A stretch of 64,000 nt of DNA from the NCBI RefSeq assembly GCF_029029525.1, contig NZ_JAKJSC010000001.1, positions 2,082,987 through 2,146,986 of the forward strand, written 5' to 3'. This DNA comes from Labilibaculum sp. DW002 (GTDB lineage: Bacteria > Bacteroidota > Bacteroidia > Bacteroidales > Marinifilaceae). Made by a program: the position numbers and the translations under genes. Within the stretch, counting starts at the first letter, position 1. Every line of letters starts with the position of its first letter. Positions 26,701-32,459 of the stretch are shown here, in pieces. A model generated the notes under the pieces. The model was given only the letters and a program-made list of their open reading frames with translations, was not told the origin of the DNA and searched no databases.

Positions 26701-27276
26701 TTCTGAAAGAATACTACCACATGTTAATTCAGCCTCAATACTTAAGACTCCTTGATTAAAATAAATGGTATTATCCAAAAGGTCCATTGTGCTGGTTATT
26801 CTCCAGCCTCCATTGTTTTCAAAATAGAAATCGCCATTAAAGGTATTTCCTCCAAAATCAATTTCATTCCCTAAGGTGTTAGCTCTAAAATAAAGTGGAC
26901 GATCCAAATCAATGATCATTTGATCATTGAATTTCACACCACCATAAATAACCAGATAATGCGCAACATTATTATCTGTTTTTAGGGTAGGAACATTCTG
27001 CACATCCCCCCAATGCATATTTAAACATCTGGCAACACTTGTAATCGTTACTTCGGCATTAGGATTTGGAAATGAAAACTGATCAAAGTAGACATTATCA
27101 TCTTTATCCGGCAATAAGGCTAATGGATTCACTTTTCCACCTGGCTGATCACTCCAATGTTGAATATCATTAAAGTTACCTGATCCTCCAATCCAGTAGA
27201 AATCACGCGCTTCCGCAGACAAATAAAGAAATTGTAATATTATAATTAATAGTATACTAGTTGTATTCCTTTTCAT
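17779..27276 (-). CDS. Giant SprB-like type IX secreted surface protein
   Basis: A 3165-residue cell-surface protein, probably a gliding or adhesion filament. A signal peptide (about 1-23) is followed by five modules of 340-400 residues, starting near residues 26, 380, 723, 1089 and 1471. Each opens with a motif like YWIGGTGNWDDPSHW, has GCVP about 20 residues later (from module 2 on), and continues in beta-helix-like Asn/Thr-rich strands. After an Ig-like linker (about 1810-1940), about 14 SprB-type repeats (roughly 80 residues; pattern xxxCxGxxDGxI...GGTxPYxYxWxG) run to about 3060. The C-terminal about 90 residues (PKAFTPNSDGYNDYW, YDRWGKAVY) form the gliding-associated type B sorting domain used by type IX secretion. 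The PorP/SprF gene follows, 33 bp after the stop. Confidence 0.9.
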   Translation of the reverse strand: MKRNTTSILLIIILQFLYLSAEARDFYWIGGSGNFNDIQHWSDQPGGKVNPLALLPDKDDNVYFDQFSFPNPNAEVTITSVARCLNMHWGDVQNVPTLKTDNNVAHYLVIYGGVKFNDQMIIDLDRPLYFRANTLGNEIDFGGNTFNGDFYFENNGGWRITSTMDLLDNTIYFNQGVLSIEAELTCGSILSENSVSRELYLNASTVNLQKSGNPVISFQADNLDLYPGTSKIVVSSSNSTIQISGTKRIEFYDLVFTGNEGAIESSNILTSFHDVTFDLDGSLKGENDFNDLTLNAGHTYSINNGTQNVKGTFTALGECFAYVNLIGDAFGGNISAAAVNLNYLKVQNINALGTAIPFVANNSYNLGGNNTNWTFNAPSSADYTWIGTAGDGNWGTPSNWDSGCVPSRNNNAIIPATFVVNVDVPAECKDLIIDDNSTLEGTNRMEIYGSLAAGNCTWNFSGDTQFSGDNSNTIALNKDIIGPVFFNGSGDWTFATDLTVLNTVELIEGDVVTAGFKLTTAQFISTSTLYRTLDISNSDIIITDGVSRAWNVAGNNFTITSTNSEIRLTKDAAEFYNNSSDYLTYGRVVFNYPDGQVFLTNEGIVTEPSFESLLFNGNAKIAGNHQFDKLIFSKGKQYLFLAGSTQKIVVAEGLVAHGTCSDYITFKGEGGIAFFECDVASTDLIRLRIEDVNVIGSIGTLTAAESIGISGYDGWVFPNDLVGGTVYWTGNTDSDWFTADNWLGGCLPNRKDIVVFDDANVTNSYEVNISDRGKSAECLDMTWTNANLMSFTGDQPICIFGSTDFSGMDGSNFAYSGEFYFKSISSATIDAGAVTLLSDLNFEGTQKDDGTWDAGDWTLNSALNTTGTIVLENGDLISNDQDMEAGSFISNFGIDNTRSLTLGATKFRLERFEISPDGFALNSGTSEIIFTTGGDLIISKGAVPVTFYDVTFEDADGNAYIDTFSDDITFNNLVLNGNTYFRKKNDSEVSFAVESIQLAVGKTYVFESTQKYILGNLIANGACEGTIDITGSRADQAIFEAKTGVTSITANSVNILNVKAQPADVFIAKASIDLGGADGWKFEDEPAGTDLYWIGGTGNWDDPSHWATTSGATVADGCVPTAKDNVFFDIASFTDTEQTVYTGASDIRCRTMDWTGSEGARPNFEMGTTDITGVYIYGSLIFNSAVDIDLSAMVDFYFRAVEPQVINTFGYVFPNIVEFDGNGGEWKLLDNMQIEGDCFIRYGKLITDGNDLECKSITSTDPTEGINTRGLDIQNSNITITGKEDVLGRSIYINLADAYLDLGFEFLSTNSTITFVDDAEVFIAGATTHNISFNKLIFEKDGELDSGFSGITPYVDYLQFKENGSVNGKNKFGTVELGRGFEFKFQNGKTYEMDYLLAEGSCFAPIYLHSSKDGAGKETTILAANDVVGNFLQLKDIVGDASNGASYTAANSFDLGNVAGWTIDGVVAPIALYWTGNGDDDSWGNHENWSRAADGSEEGCVPTLNDDVFFTANSFLGSKLVELLADGKCHNMTWYDDVDPDANFTVDARLELGGFMDLTETMSMSMRGTFDFIGDGLAGDKVVDFANKSMDGDVIFNGDDQAWVWNSSLITSGDLYIESGSVTTGGNDFTIGKFSSLSLADFYAVRKFDMSGSLVSVISDANNSWNMKMNTDGGLDFIASSTAITFENGGGIYCETDANVTFGSVDFNNNGIIKILGSGKGTFGSVRFMEQGQIFGDNTFDNLEFTLGYENNTIESGKTITVIYDLKMEGVRCSYVFLKASIPGDKAFIHKPSGLFEKIYNSALTDIAGSSGTAGDHPVNYHYENDNSTGFYEKIDPTGEIDPPSFEDSFDQPREEWCSEIAVLDHVTRFPINNNTTFQWYYSADGTTDPYEALTGETNAIIEVDATGFYKVDVNYGINIVDGLQCKIESIIEVVLGTKSNVSLAITANNVKCFGEGNGRIIAEVTNQLYPEYQFTWVDEAGTDFTPLTSTNKLTWESTALNLTPGKYNITVADGKNCEFDTVVNIFDAYELLVDDITKKDLTCFTVPEGEILITATGGTGSLSYFLDNVLQASENITGLYSGDYTVHVGDENSCTTLDELVTINSNPEIVMDLNGTDLLCYNDNNGQFAPNITGGVLDYSYAWTGPSGYTASSANITGLAGGTYELSVTDAVNCVSVLSYELNEPLELVPNELVIEPANCNGEDSGEIFIEAKQGTPSYQYYLDGVESSTGIFPNLTPKDYILRIEDANSCVYESNVTVTEPGEIGFLVEDVVLPTCENSNNGIIRVTPYGGGSGYNYSWSGPNDFRSYDQNIENIAAGDYSLLITDKNNCSSEDVVDLNLGYTIQLGLVVEQHITIAGVNDGILAIETQEGTAPYIFTVSGPGGYTSTSPDDYDDHSFLIENLAGGVYTVVATDASGCSTVEKSIIIDEPGMVFTYIEELQAVGCVGSPVGELRANASGGNGSFTYTWSGPAGYSGVGQTISTLAAGTYTVTATSAGQTVSTTYELLTPDPLLVSIANVKNVSCNNAADGEIELDIDFGSAEYTIEWTNGTGFLSTAKHILDLEPGTYDYTVTSEYGCSVSGSQVIIEPNSLGLTVATVDISAAGERDGTLTADVTGGTAPYIFLVSGPNGYSFSESSNVSGNISISGLEMGVYEVVVLDANECRIEDSKKVHEPTKLLLFVTSKTNTTCPGGSDGAIEVGVLGESDVANLTYSWTGDHYFRSTDKDVSGLKAGTYTVTVYDSAGDPGYEEQSLQVTVAEPKELVAEFWKKDISCYGLNDGYINIHPQGGTPGYTYLWGGAGVDPNAEDQQNLAAGSYSVKLTDSRGCPSETVNFEITEPAEIIASIVDFYEPTCYGLEDGWLKLEIEDGTGPYLVNWDNYGSITKDIYDLETGDYNYIIVDKNGCEANGGMTLNQPDTLIAEVNNFTDVLCYGENKGSATVDISGGTPAYTIEWSDGQETEEATELYIGRYEVKVIDDHGCSDTSSVVLDQPEALALEIEAVRPTTVDANDGAISLDVVGGVEAYTINWNGIDYTGLYNDGLPRGNYDINIIDANGCVLDSTINLEYLFEKRIKIPKAFTPNSDGYNDYWDLERIEFVQYLKIVIYDRWGKAVYKFSGTGNEYRGTPWTGADGNTSLPIGSYYYAVELDDEKPIMGTVTILR

Positions 27277-27588
27277 AACAATTTGTTTTCCAATAAACCG
27301 ACTTCCTAATTACCTTAGGCAGAAACATATATTCTTAGTGTTAAAGAATCATTTGTTTTGACGAGAGAAAAATAAATAAGTTTCAAATTTGGGGAAAAAT
27401 TTCAACATATTGATTATTACCCCATATTATTTCGTTCAATAAAGTCCATTTTAGTGAATTAATTAACTTGTGTTCATAATTTAACTAAATTTAAACATCA
27501 TTACACCTATTAATTTCAGTAGTTTATAAAAAAAATCCCATTCTTGAACAAATTCAAAAATGGGATCAATATCCAAATAGGGATTTTA
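27277..27588. other. 312-bp intergenic region upstream of the giant gene
   Basis: An AT-rich spacer between two minus-strand transcripts. It holds the terminator of the triple-repeat gene (27527-27566). The remaining about 250 bp should contain the promoter of the giant gene, but I could not find a clean TAnnTTTG box. No open frame of note is present. Confidence 0.6.
27527..27566 (-). terminator. Terminator of the ABC/triple-repeat operon
   Basis: A 14-nt stem with one mismatch (27535-27548 with 27553-27566), 4-nt loop, and an eight-residue T-run on the minus strand, just after the stop at 27589. Confidence 0.85.
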
Positions 27589-28842
27589 TCATAAAAAATC
27601 AATTCGCTCAATATCCTCCCACTCAAAAGTCTGATATTCATCTTCTTTTAAGAACACAAGAACTCCTGCATTTTTATTTGAAACATCCGTTTGATCTCCT
27701 AAATATAACCTCTTTCCATTTTTAAGTTCAACAAGACAGTAATTATAAGCCATTGGCTTAATACTTTGAATGTTTCGGAATGGAACTGAAAAATCTAATT
27801 CATCATTTAATCCATTCAAAATCTCCGAATCCATAGCCTCATCTAAATCGTAAACAATTGTTCCTTCGTACGATTTGCCATCCTTTGTAAGTAATGTACC
27901 GAACAACCTTTTGGTTACCCTAAATTCTTTTTGACAACTTAGCTCATTCTGTGAAAATGGAATCAATTCTAAAGAAAGAAAATGGCTCCATGGGAAATCA
28001 ATTCGTCCCACATTTGGAATACTTATAATTATACCTCTGTTATCTTTATTAACATCATTTTTTCCTCTTAAATCAAACTTCCGTCCAGAATGCAAACTAA
28101 CTCTACTACCATTTTCAATTTTCTCGATTTCCTTTATTTTTGAAAAACTGATTGCTAAATCTCCATCTCGACTTCTTCCATCTAATTTATCGGAGCTTAA
28201 TCGTTCATCATGATCCCACTGAATAAAACCTGTAAATTCACCTTTCGTAGTTATTAACTTCCCATATATAGGCTCTCCAAAATTTTCAATTCCAGATTTT
28301 GGAGGAGCTTTAAAATTGACCACATCGATTCTGTTCCAATCAATTTTAAGCAAGCCTAATTCTTGATCAATGATCCAAACCTTGGTTCCAACATCATTCG
28401 ATCCACCAGTTAAATTAATGAACTTGCCATCGCGCAATTCCAAACTGACAGATTCTGAACCAGTAACAGAGATTGATTTAATATCGCCAAAACGACATGA
28501 AAATTTTCTGGCATAATCGCCCTGCAATGAATTACGGTCGCCATCTATTGTTAGCTCAATTCGATCCCAGTATTTTCTCTTTTTCAAATCTTGATTTACA
28601 CGCTCTCTCGATTTAGGTAAGTATTTCACATATGGATTTTCTTCCTTTTCAGCATTAAAAACATCTGTCAAAAACACTTCTTCGTCATCCCAACGTATGG
28701 CACCACGATATACATCACCATCAACGGTAACAATATCACCAAACAAATAACACGGATAGCTTTGACTCTGAGCAATTTTAGAGCCTATTAATAGATATGT
28801 AAAAAGAAAAAAGAGTAAAATATTTTTCACTAAATTATCCAT
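27589..28842 (-). CDS. Secreted protein of unknown function with three internal repeats
   Basis: I do not recognise this 417-residue protein. It has a signal peptide (about 8-26) and three tandem units at about residues 35-177, 193-293 and 314-417. Each unit opens with a strand pair around G-x-(I/L)-x-T-x-(D/K)-G-x-x-x-x-G-x-I-x-(W/Y)-D-x-D-E. It then has a segment like FGDIKSISV / FSKIKEIEK / FRNIQSIKP, a L-x-(D/S/N)-G-(K/R) hairpin and a NDV or TDV turn. Each unit ends in a W-containing strand such as IDWNRIDVVNF or FEWEDIERIDF. The units suggest small repeated beta-barrels. It is the last gene after the ABC efflux genes and the 95-residue protein, and may be transcribed with them. Confidence 0.72.
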   Translation of the reverse strand: MDNLVKNILLFFLFTYLLIGSKIAQSQSYPCYLFGDIVTVDGDVYRGAIRWDDEEVFLTDVFNAEKEENPYVKYLPKSRERVNQDLKKRKYWDRIELTIDGDRNSLQGDYARKFSCRFGDIKSISVTGSESVSLELRDGKFINLTGGSNDVGTKVWIIDQELGLLKIDWNRIDVVNFKAPPKSGIENFGEPIYGKLITTKGEFTGFIQWDHDERLSSDKLDGRSRDGDLAISFSKIKEIEKIENGSRVSLHSGRKFDLRGKNDVNKDNRGIIISIPNVGRIDFPWSHFLSLELIPFSQNELSCQKEFRVTKRLFGTLLTKDGKSYEGTIVYDLDEAMDSEILNGLNDELDFSVPFRNIQSIKPMAYNYCLVELKNGKRLYLGDQTDVSNKNAGVLVFLKEDEYQTFEWEDIERIDFL

Positions 28843-28928
28843 ACTTCCTGATTTAATTATTATTCCATTCCGCTCGTAAGACGAAGTGAAAGGTCAAAAG
28901 TTACAGCAAATATCGATAATAAATTAGG

Positions 28929-29216
28929 CTATTTTTTACGAAAGAGGACTTGAATGTTTTTGGACGACTCGGCAGGAGTGAAAATTTGTAGCACCTCCCA
29001 ATGAGAATCATAGTTAGCAATGACTTTTTTTAAATTATAAATCTTATGCAACTTCTCCGTAATTTCATCTGGTTTATCCTTAATCTCTTCAGCAATATCC
29101 CAAGCAAAGGATTCTAATCTGAAAAAAATTGATTGGTCGTTATTCGCTAATTTAACTTCTACCTCTGCTACCTGATTATCATCACTTAGTGGAATTGGAA
29201 CACATATTTCTCTCAT
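28929..29216 (-). CDS. Small hypothetical protein
   Basis: A 95-residue protein that I do not recognise. It has no signal peptide or membrane segment, so it is probably cytoplasmic. The N-terminal half is beta-like (VPIPLSDDNQVAEVEVKL), the centre is an acidic/basic helix (about 35-65), and it ends in basic residues. It lies 33 bp after the second FtsX permease and 86 bp before the triple-repeat gene on the same strand. Normal codon use and the compact spacing support a real gene. Confidence 0.65.
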   Translation of the reverse strand: MREICVPIPLSDDNQVAEVEVKLANNDQSIFFRLESFAWDIAEEIKDKPDEITEKLHKIYNLKKVIANYDSHWEVLQIFTPAESSKNIQVLFRKK

Positions 29217-29249
29217 GACTTCGAAGTTTAAAATTTTAAAAAGCAGTAT

Positions 29250-31685
29250 TTATTCGTACTTAATGGCTTTTATTGGATCCGATGTAGCAGCCCTAAACGA
29301 TTGCCATGCAACAGTAAAAAGCCCTATGAATAAGGATACAACTAACGTAACCACAAAAACCCAGATACCTATTGATAGATGATATGGAAAATCACTCAAC
29401 CATAAACTTAAAGCCCAATATGATATTGGCACTGAAATTAAGTTGGCGATTAAAATCAAGCGGATAAATTCTTTGGTCAACAAATACACTAATTTATTAA
29501 CGGAGGCTCCCAATACTTTTCGAATACCAAGTTCTTTAGTTCTTTGTTCTGCCATAAATGAAGACAAACCAAACAGACCAAGTGAAGCTATAAGAATACT
29601 AATTAGTGAGAATAAAGAAAATATCCACATTAATCTTTCTTCATTCTCATAATTCTCTTTCATTTGGTCTTCTAAAAAGTCATACGAAAAAGACATATTA
29701 GGACAAAATTCATCCCATACTTTCTCGATATAAGCAATACTTTCTTTTCTATTTTCTGAATTTATACGCACATACAATACTCTCTTGTGGTTTTGATCAT
29801 CGGAAACAATCAAACTCATTGGCTCAACAACATCCTTTAGGGATTGATAGTGATAATCCTGAACAACACCAATCACTTCTCCTAACATCACGCCACCTGA
29901 GTCTTCTCCTTCTATTTCGACCCCCAATTGAAGTTTTTTTCCAAGTGGTCCTTTCAGCCAATGAAACTTATTAACCGCCGCCTGATTTACGATAAAAGCC
30001 GAAGCTGTGTCGGAAATAATCTCGCGATTAAAATCCCGACCTTCCAACACATTCATTCCCATCACATCGAGATAGTCAAAATCAACAACATTAAAATTTA
30101 AAGCGTATTGTTGCATTCCCTCGTTACTTTCATACAAATGAACTGTTTTCGATCCACCGAAAATAAGCATTGAACTAGAAGTTGTGACTCCCTTAATATT
30201 TGGGTTTTTCTTTAATTCTGTTTTTAAAGCATCTATTCTTGTTCGCAAAACAGAATCTCGCACTACGGCTACAACTACATTTTCTTTCGTAAACCCAACA
30301 TCCTTATTATTCATATAAACGAGCTGGGACGCTACTATAATTGTACCACTAATCATTATCGTAGATACCGTAAATTGCGAAATCACTAGAAGCTTTCGCA
30401 ACAAACCATTAGCTCCTTTTGCTCCATTATATCCTTTTAAAATGAAGGCCGGTTGAAAAGAAGATAAATACAATGCCGGATAACTTCCAGATATAATGCC
30501 CAAAATAACGGCAAGAATAACATTGAACAAAATTACCTCAGGAGTTGTGAAAACACTCAACACAAGATCCTTATCAACCAACTGATTGAAAAATGGCAAA
30601 AGCAGTTCGACACAAATCAATGCTATAATTAAGGCAAAGACAGTTAATGAAATACTTTCAAACATAAACTGTCGAATAATATTTTCACGTTGTGCTCCAA
30701 CTACTTTACGAATACCAACTTCTTTGGCTCGTTTCGACGACCTAGCAGTCGCCATATTCATATAATTTATACTTGCAATTGAAAGAATAAAAATGGCAAT
30801 AACCGATAATATATAAATGTATTTTATATTTCCAGTTGGTGCATCCCACTGTAGTTGAGATCTTAGATGAATATCTGCAAGCTTCTGAACAATCAATTTA
30901 TAATCAACTCCCAACTGATCTCCCAAAGCTTTCATGTATTTATCGTAATAGCCAGGAAATCGCTCTAATAAAATATCAGAATTGGCCTTTTCATTTAAAA
31001 GCAGATAGGTATAATTGCTAAATGACCAAAACGATAGTGGTTGTTGACTATTAAATGCCTCAGGTCCCCTAATAGCCTCCAGTGATTTCATGGAGTAAAA
31101 AGCATGAAATCTAAAATGACTGTTAGCGGGTAAATTTTTCATTACACCACTTACCGTGTAAGGAGTATTTTCACCTATATGTAAAACTTTACCTATTGGA
31201 TCTTCATCACCAAAGTATTTGTTTGCCAACGTCTCATTTAAGACTATCGTATATGGTTGTGTTAATGCTTTTTTAGGATCTCCTTTTAACAGCGGGAAAC
31301 TAAATATTGTGAACACAGATGAATCAGCATAGGATATTCTTTCCTCGTAAAATTCTTTTTCTCCATATTTAAACTGCTGCCTTCCAGACTGACGAAAACG
31401 CACAAATCCCTCAACCTCTGGAAATTCTTCAACAAAAGTAGGCCCAAATGGCAAGGCTGATGTTGCAGTTCGATCTCTCTTCCCACTTATGGTAAAATCA
31501 GAACCAACACGAACAATACGCTTGTGGTTCACATTGTATTTATCGTATGATAATTCTTCTTGAACAAACAACAATATTAATATCGTACACATTAACCCCA
31601 CAGACAAACCAACCACATTAATTGCAGTATAAAACTTGTTTCTGGAAAAATTCCGAAAAAGGGTAATGAAGAAATTCTTAACCAT
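29250..31685 (-). CDS. ABC transporter permease, FtsX/MacB-like (second permease)
   Basis: An 811-residue inner-membrane protein. An N-terminal helix (about 21-41) leads to a large periplasmic MacB-type domain (about 50-280). Three helices of a first FtsX domain follow (about 285-425), then a second periplasmic domain and a second FtsX domain (about 690-800). The conserved segments RSSKRAKEVGIRKVVGA and RTKELGIRKVLGAS, just before core helices, mark the two FtsX copies. It ends in SDPIKAIKYE, the usual tail of this Bacteroidota family. With the ATPase and adaptor of the same operon it probably forms a mechanotransducing or efflux pump of the MacB type. The substrate is unknown. Confidence 0.88.
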   Translation of the reverse strand: MVKNFFITLFRNFSRNKFYTAINVVGLSVGLMCTILILLFVQEELSYDKYNVNHKRIVRVGSDFTISGKRDRTATSALPFGPTFVEEFPEVEGFVRFRQSGRQQFKYGEKEFYEERISYADSSVFTIFSFPLLKGDPKKALTQPYTIVLNETLANKYFGDEDPIGKVLHIGENTPYTVSGVMKNLPANSHFRFHAFYSMKSLEAIRGPEAFNSQQPLSFWSFSNYTYLLLNEKANSDILLERFPGYYDKYMKALGDQLGVDYKLIVQKLADIHLRSQLQWDAPTGNIKYIYILSVIAIFILSIASINYMNMATARSSKRAKEVGIRKVVGAQRENIIRQFMFESISLTVFALIIALICVELLLPFFNQLVDKDLVLSVFTTPEVILFNVILAVILGIISGSYPALYLSSFQPAFILKGYNGAKGANGLLRKLLVISQFTVSTIMISGTIIVASQLVYMNNKDVGFTKENVVVAVVRDSVLRTRIDALKTELKKNPNIKGVTTSSSMLIFGGSKTVHLYESNEGMQQYALNFNVVDFDYLDVMGMNVLEGRDFNREIISDTASAFIVNQAAVNKFHWLKGPLGKKLQLGVEIEGEDSGGVMLGEVIGVVQDYHYQSLKDVVEPMSLIVSDDQNHKRVLYVRINSENRKESIAYIEKVWDEFCPNMSFSYDFLEDQMKENYENEERLMWIFSLFSLISILIASLGLFGLSSFMAEQRTKELGIRKVLGASVNKLVYLLTKEFIRLILIANLISVPISYWALSLWLSDFPYHLSIGIWVFVVTLVVSLFIGLFTVAWQSFRAATSDPIKAIKYE

Positions 31686-31750
31686 TCTTGTTCAATTAAA
31701 TTAATAAGGATACCTATTCTCTACGAGTCCATCATACGAATATTAATTAT

Positions 31751-32434
31751 TTATAGTTTTTGTCTCATATTCTCGGTAACAATATGTCCATCGAATAATT
31801 GAATGATTCTGTGCGAACGATCAGCATCAGAAGGCGAGTGGGTCACCATAACAATCGTAGTTCCTGTTTCGTTCAACTGAGTTAATAAATTCATGACTTC
31901 TTCACCATTAGCAGAGTCCAGATTACCAGTTGGTTCATCGGCCAATATAAGTTTTGGATTGGTAATTACAGCTCTGGCGATAGCAGCTCTTTGTTGTTGT
32001 CCTCCCGATAATTGTTGTGGAAAATGTTTGGCCCTATGCGCAATCTTCATTCTTTCCAAGACCTCATTAACACGCTTTTTTCGCTCAGAACTGGAAACCT
32101 TCATATATAACAATGGTAATTCTATATTTTCATAAATCGTAAGTTCCTCAATCAAGTTGAAACTTTGGAAAACAAAGCCAATATTTTCCTTGCGGAGATT
32201 GGTTCTCTGGCGTTCGCTATATCCATCAACTTGTGTTTTATTGAAATAAAGTTCTCCACTTGTTGGATTATCTAACAAGCCAAGAATATTTAGTAATGTT
32301 GATTTTCCACAACCTGAAGGGCCCATGATAGCAACAAATTCACCTTCGTTAATTTCCATGTTCACATTATTCAGAGCAGTTGTTTCTACTTCATCTGTTC
32401 TGAAAACTTTAACCAAATTTTTAGTATTAATCAT
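31751..32434 (-). CDS. ABC transporter ATP-binding protein, MacB/LolD type
   Basis: A 227-residue ATPase that drives the neighbouring FtsX permeases. Walker A is GPSGCGKST (about 39-47), the Q-loop region is FVFQSFNLIEELTIYENI, the signature is LSGGQQQR (about 141-148), Walker B is LILADEPTGNLDS (about 160-172) and the H-loop is VTHS (about 197-200). The SFNLI...TxxENIELPLLY pattern is typical of the LolD/MacB group. The gene is 25 bp downstream of the first permease and 65 bp upstream of the second. Confidence 0.93.
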   Translation of the reverse strand: MINTKNLVKVFRTDEVETTALNNVNMEINEGEFVAIMGPSGCGKSTLLNILGLLDNPTSGELYFNKTQVDGYSERQRTNLRKENIGFVFQSFNLIEELTIYENIELPLLYMKVSSSERKKRVNEVLERMKIAHRAKHFPQQLSGGQQQRAAIARAVITNPKLILADEPTGNLDSANGEEVMNLLTQLNETGTTIVMVTHSPSDADRSHRIIQLFDGHIVTENMRQKL

Positions 32435-32459
32435 AGCTTTATCTTTTATAAAAATTCAC

